From Akkermansiaceae bacterium (GTDB lineage Bacteria > Verrucomicrobiota > Verrucomicrobiia > Verrucomicrobiales > Akkermansiaceae): 5,066 nucleotides of DNA. Made by a program: the position numbers and the translations under genes. Of this stretch, positions 4,052 through 5,066 are shown piece after piece. The number at the start of each line of letters is the position of its first letter. Positions within the stretch are counted from its first letter, which is position 1. Under the pieces are notes generated by a model. It did no database searches, was not told the DNA's origin, and was given only the letters and a program-made list of their open reading frames with translations. The stretch covers positions 1-5,066 of the forward strand of contig JARFPV010000210.1 of assembly GCA_029288115.1 (NCBI GenBank), in the 5' to 3' direction.

Positions 4052-5066
4052 TTCTTCCCCTTTCCTTCACTGGCGATTTGCTCGAAGTAACGCTGAACCA
4101 GATTGCGGTAGTCTTCGGGAATGTCGGCTGTGGCGGCGCCGCCGACATCTGACTTCATCATTTCCTTGAGTTTCTCCCAGTCCTGCATCGAGACACCGAG
4201 TTTAGCGAGTTCCGGGGGTACGCCGGGATCGGGCTGTGCCATGCGTTCGCCTTCCTTGGGTTTGTCGCCTGACTGCTCGGACGGTTCACCCGGTTCGCCC
4301 TGGGCCATCTGCTCACCGGGTTTTTGTCCTGGCTTTCCCTTTTGCCCCGGCATCTTGCCCTGCTGCATGTTCTCCATGGCTTGCTGAGCGAGTTCGCTCA
4401 GGGCCTCGGCAGCTTCCTTGGCGGCGCCAGCGGCTTCCTGGGGTGATTGTGCCTGTGCGGCTTCGGCGGATTTTTCAAATGCCTCGGCGAGTTGTTTGCC
4501 ATCGGCAGGTGCTTGTTTTTCTGCTGCCTGCTGCGCTTGTTCTGAATTTGCCTGGGCTTCTGCTTGTGCGGCTTGGGCGTCGAGTTTTTCTGCCTGGGCG
4601 TCGAGTGCCTCGGCTGCTTTATCGAGTGCCTTGGCTGCCTCGGTATTGCGTTCGGCAGCGGCTTGCTGGTTCCCTTGCTCCGCCTGCTTGGCGGCTTCTT
4701 GCGCCTGGTTCTCTCCTTGCTGGGCGGCTTGTTCCGCCTGTGCCATTTCACTGGACTTGCCATTGATTTCAGGAATGGCTTCGACGTCATCAGCGAGTTG
4801 TTCAGCGGCGTCTGCCTGGAGTTGCTGCAGTTCCGCCTGGGCTTTATCGATGTCACCTTCTTCGAGTGCCTCCAGGGCTTCGGCGATTTTTTCCTGGCGT
4901 TCTGCGAGCTGCTCTAACTCGGGGTCTTTCTGGTCGCCCTGCTGCTCACCATCTCCAGCCTGTTGTTCGCCGGGTTGCTCTCCCGGTTGCTCTCCGGGTT
5001 GCTCTCCGGGTTGCTCTCCGGGTTGCTCTCCGGGTTGCTCGCCTGGTTGTTCGCCTGGTTGTTCGC
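4048..5066 (-). CDS. Low-complexity coiled-coil protein, C-terminal part (DUF4175-like, N-terminus outside window)
   Basis: The frame is open from the right window edge to TGA at 4050-4048, giving 338 visible residues with the N-terminus missing. It starts with EQPG tandem repeats, passes through an acidic linker (GDQKDPELEQL), and then has about 140 residues rich in Ala, Gln, Glu and Lys with heptad-like spacing, predicted as long coiled coils. A Gly/Pro/Lys-rich stretch (GQKGKPGQKPGEQ) follows, and a more ordinary C-terminal region contains VPPELAKLGVSMQDWEKLKE and IPEDYRNLVQRYFEQIA. That 'IP-x-YR-x-LV-x-YF' ending is familiar from large membrane-anchored DUF4175-like or Bat-operon-associated proteins of Verrucomicrobia and Planctomycetes, but the family call rests on recollection. 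The ATG at 4746 is internal; the frame continues upstream without a stop. The stop overlaps the toroid gene start, so the two are probably co-translated. No function is assigned. Confidence 0.78.
   Translation of the reverse strand, partial: EQPGEQPGEQPGEQPGEQPGEQPGEQPGEQPGEQQAGDGEQQGDQKDPELEQLAERQEKIAEALEALEEGDIDKAQAELQQLQADAAEQLADDVEAIPEINGKSSEMAQAEQAAQQGENQAQEAAKQAEQGNQQAAAERNTEAAKALDKAAEALDAQAEKLDAQAAQAEAQANSEQAQQAAEKQAPADGKQLAEAFEKSAEAAQAQSPQEAAGAAKEAAEALSELAQQAMENMQQGKMPGQKGKPGQKPGEQMAQGEPGEPSEQSGDKPKEGERMAQPDPGVPPELAKLGVSMQDWEKLKEMMKSDVGGAATADIPEDYRNLVQRYFEQIASEGKGKK
4052..4067 (-). promoter_or_regulatory. Ribosome binding site fixing the toroid gene start
   Basis: Read on the minus strand, AAGGAAAGGGGAAGAA precedes ATGATG. 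The AGGGG core (4061-4057) is 5 nt from the ATG at 4051. This site lies in the last codons of the upstream gene (GKGKK-stop). Together with the ATGA stop-start overlap it supports initiation upstream of the REP pair, not inside it. Confidence 0.65.
4969..5066 (-). repeat. 12-bp tandem repeat encoding EQPG units
   Basis: Eight full 12-bp units (4969-5064) encode Glu-Gln-Pro-Gly, and the array runs off the window edge. Four units (4993-5040) are identical, with the plus-strand sequence TCCGGGTTGCTC. The two outermost units use GAA/CCA/GGC codons, and the unit at 4981-4992 uses CCG. Exact identity of the central block implies recent slippage or recombination, so copy number probably varies between strains. 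Confidence 0.92.

Noticed and set aside
4398..4856. Frameshift in the coiled-coil gene, suggested by a competing 152-codon frame and by ATG at 4746
   Set aside because: Codon-by-codon reading shows the main frame is uninterrupted from the window edge to the stop at 4048; the other frame gives Lys/Pro/Arg-rich noise.
4236..4917. Long plus-strand frames opposite the coiled-coil gene
   Set aside because: They are mirror products of the biased GCC/CAG/GAA codons of the minus-strand gene; their Cys/Leu/Arg-rich translations are typical shadows.

Overview
The window looks like a chromosomal stretch from a Verrucomicrobiota bacterium. This rests on the style of several parts: a REP-associated tyrosine transposase with a long C-terminal extension, a relic of a PEP-CTERM sorting tail, and a signal-peptide terpenoid-cyclase-fold (toroid) protein whose start overlaps the stop of a large Gln/Ala/Glu-rich coiled-coil protein. 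The taxonomic call is inference; there is no rRNA or marker gene.

Layout. Positions 1-321 hold an AT-rich leader, a strong Shine-Dalgarno site and a 32-codon open fragment (157-255) that looks like the amputated N-terminus of a secreted glycosidase-type gene. A full-length RAYT transposase follows (322-1431). It is closed by a hairpin-plus-T-run terminator whose upstream flank is nearly duplicated about 960 bp further on. Next is a two-gene HigB/HigA toxin-antitoxin module (1583-2319) with a 4-base overlap. After higA comes a 13-codon relic of a PEP-CTERM tail (2353-2394) and the second copy of the terminator motif (2396-2460).

The gene-free stretch 2320-2887 is dense with structure. Besides the relic and terminator it holds a 148-bp inverted repeat (2471-2618), a GGAG-headed palindrome of REP type with a conserved side sequence (2721-2765), and a weaker GGAG hairpin (2793-2816). 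On the minus strand, 4048-5066 (N-terminus beyond the window) and 2888-4051 form an operon, transcribed right to left: a low-complexity coiled-coil protein with EQPG tandem repeats, then an exported toroid-fold protein.

The most notable observation links the two halves. A pair of inverted REP sequences (GTAG head plus GACAAGTT/AACTTGTC palindrome, 3933-4027) lies inside the coding sequence of the toroid gene. There it adds about 32 residues in frame between the start codon and the hydrophobic core of the signal peptide. The RAYT in the same window belongs to the enzyme family known to act on such GTAG/GGAG-headed palindromes. No CRISPR array, tRNA, rRNA or complete insertion sequence with defined ends was found.
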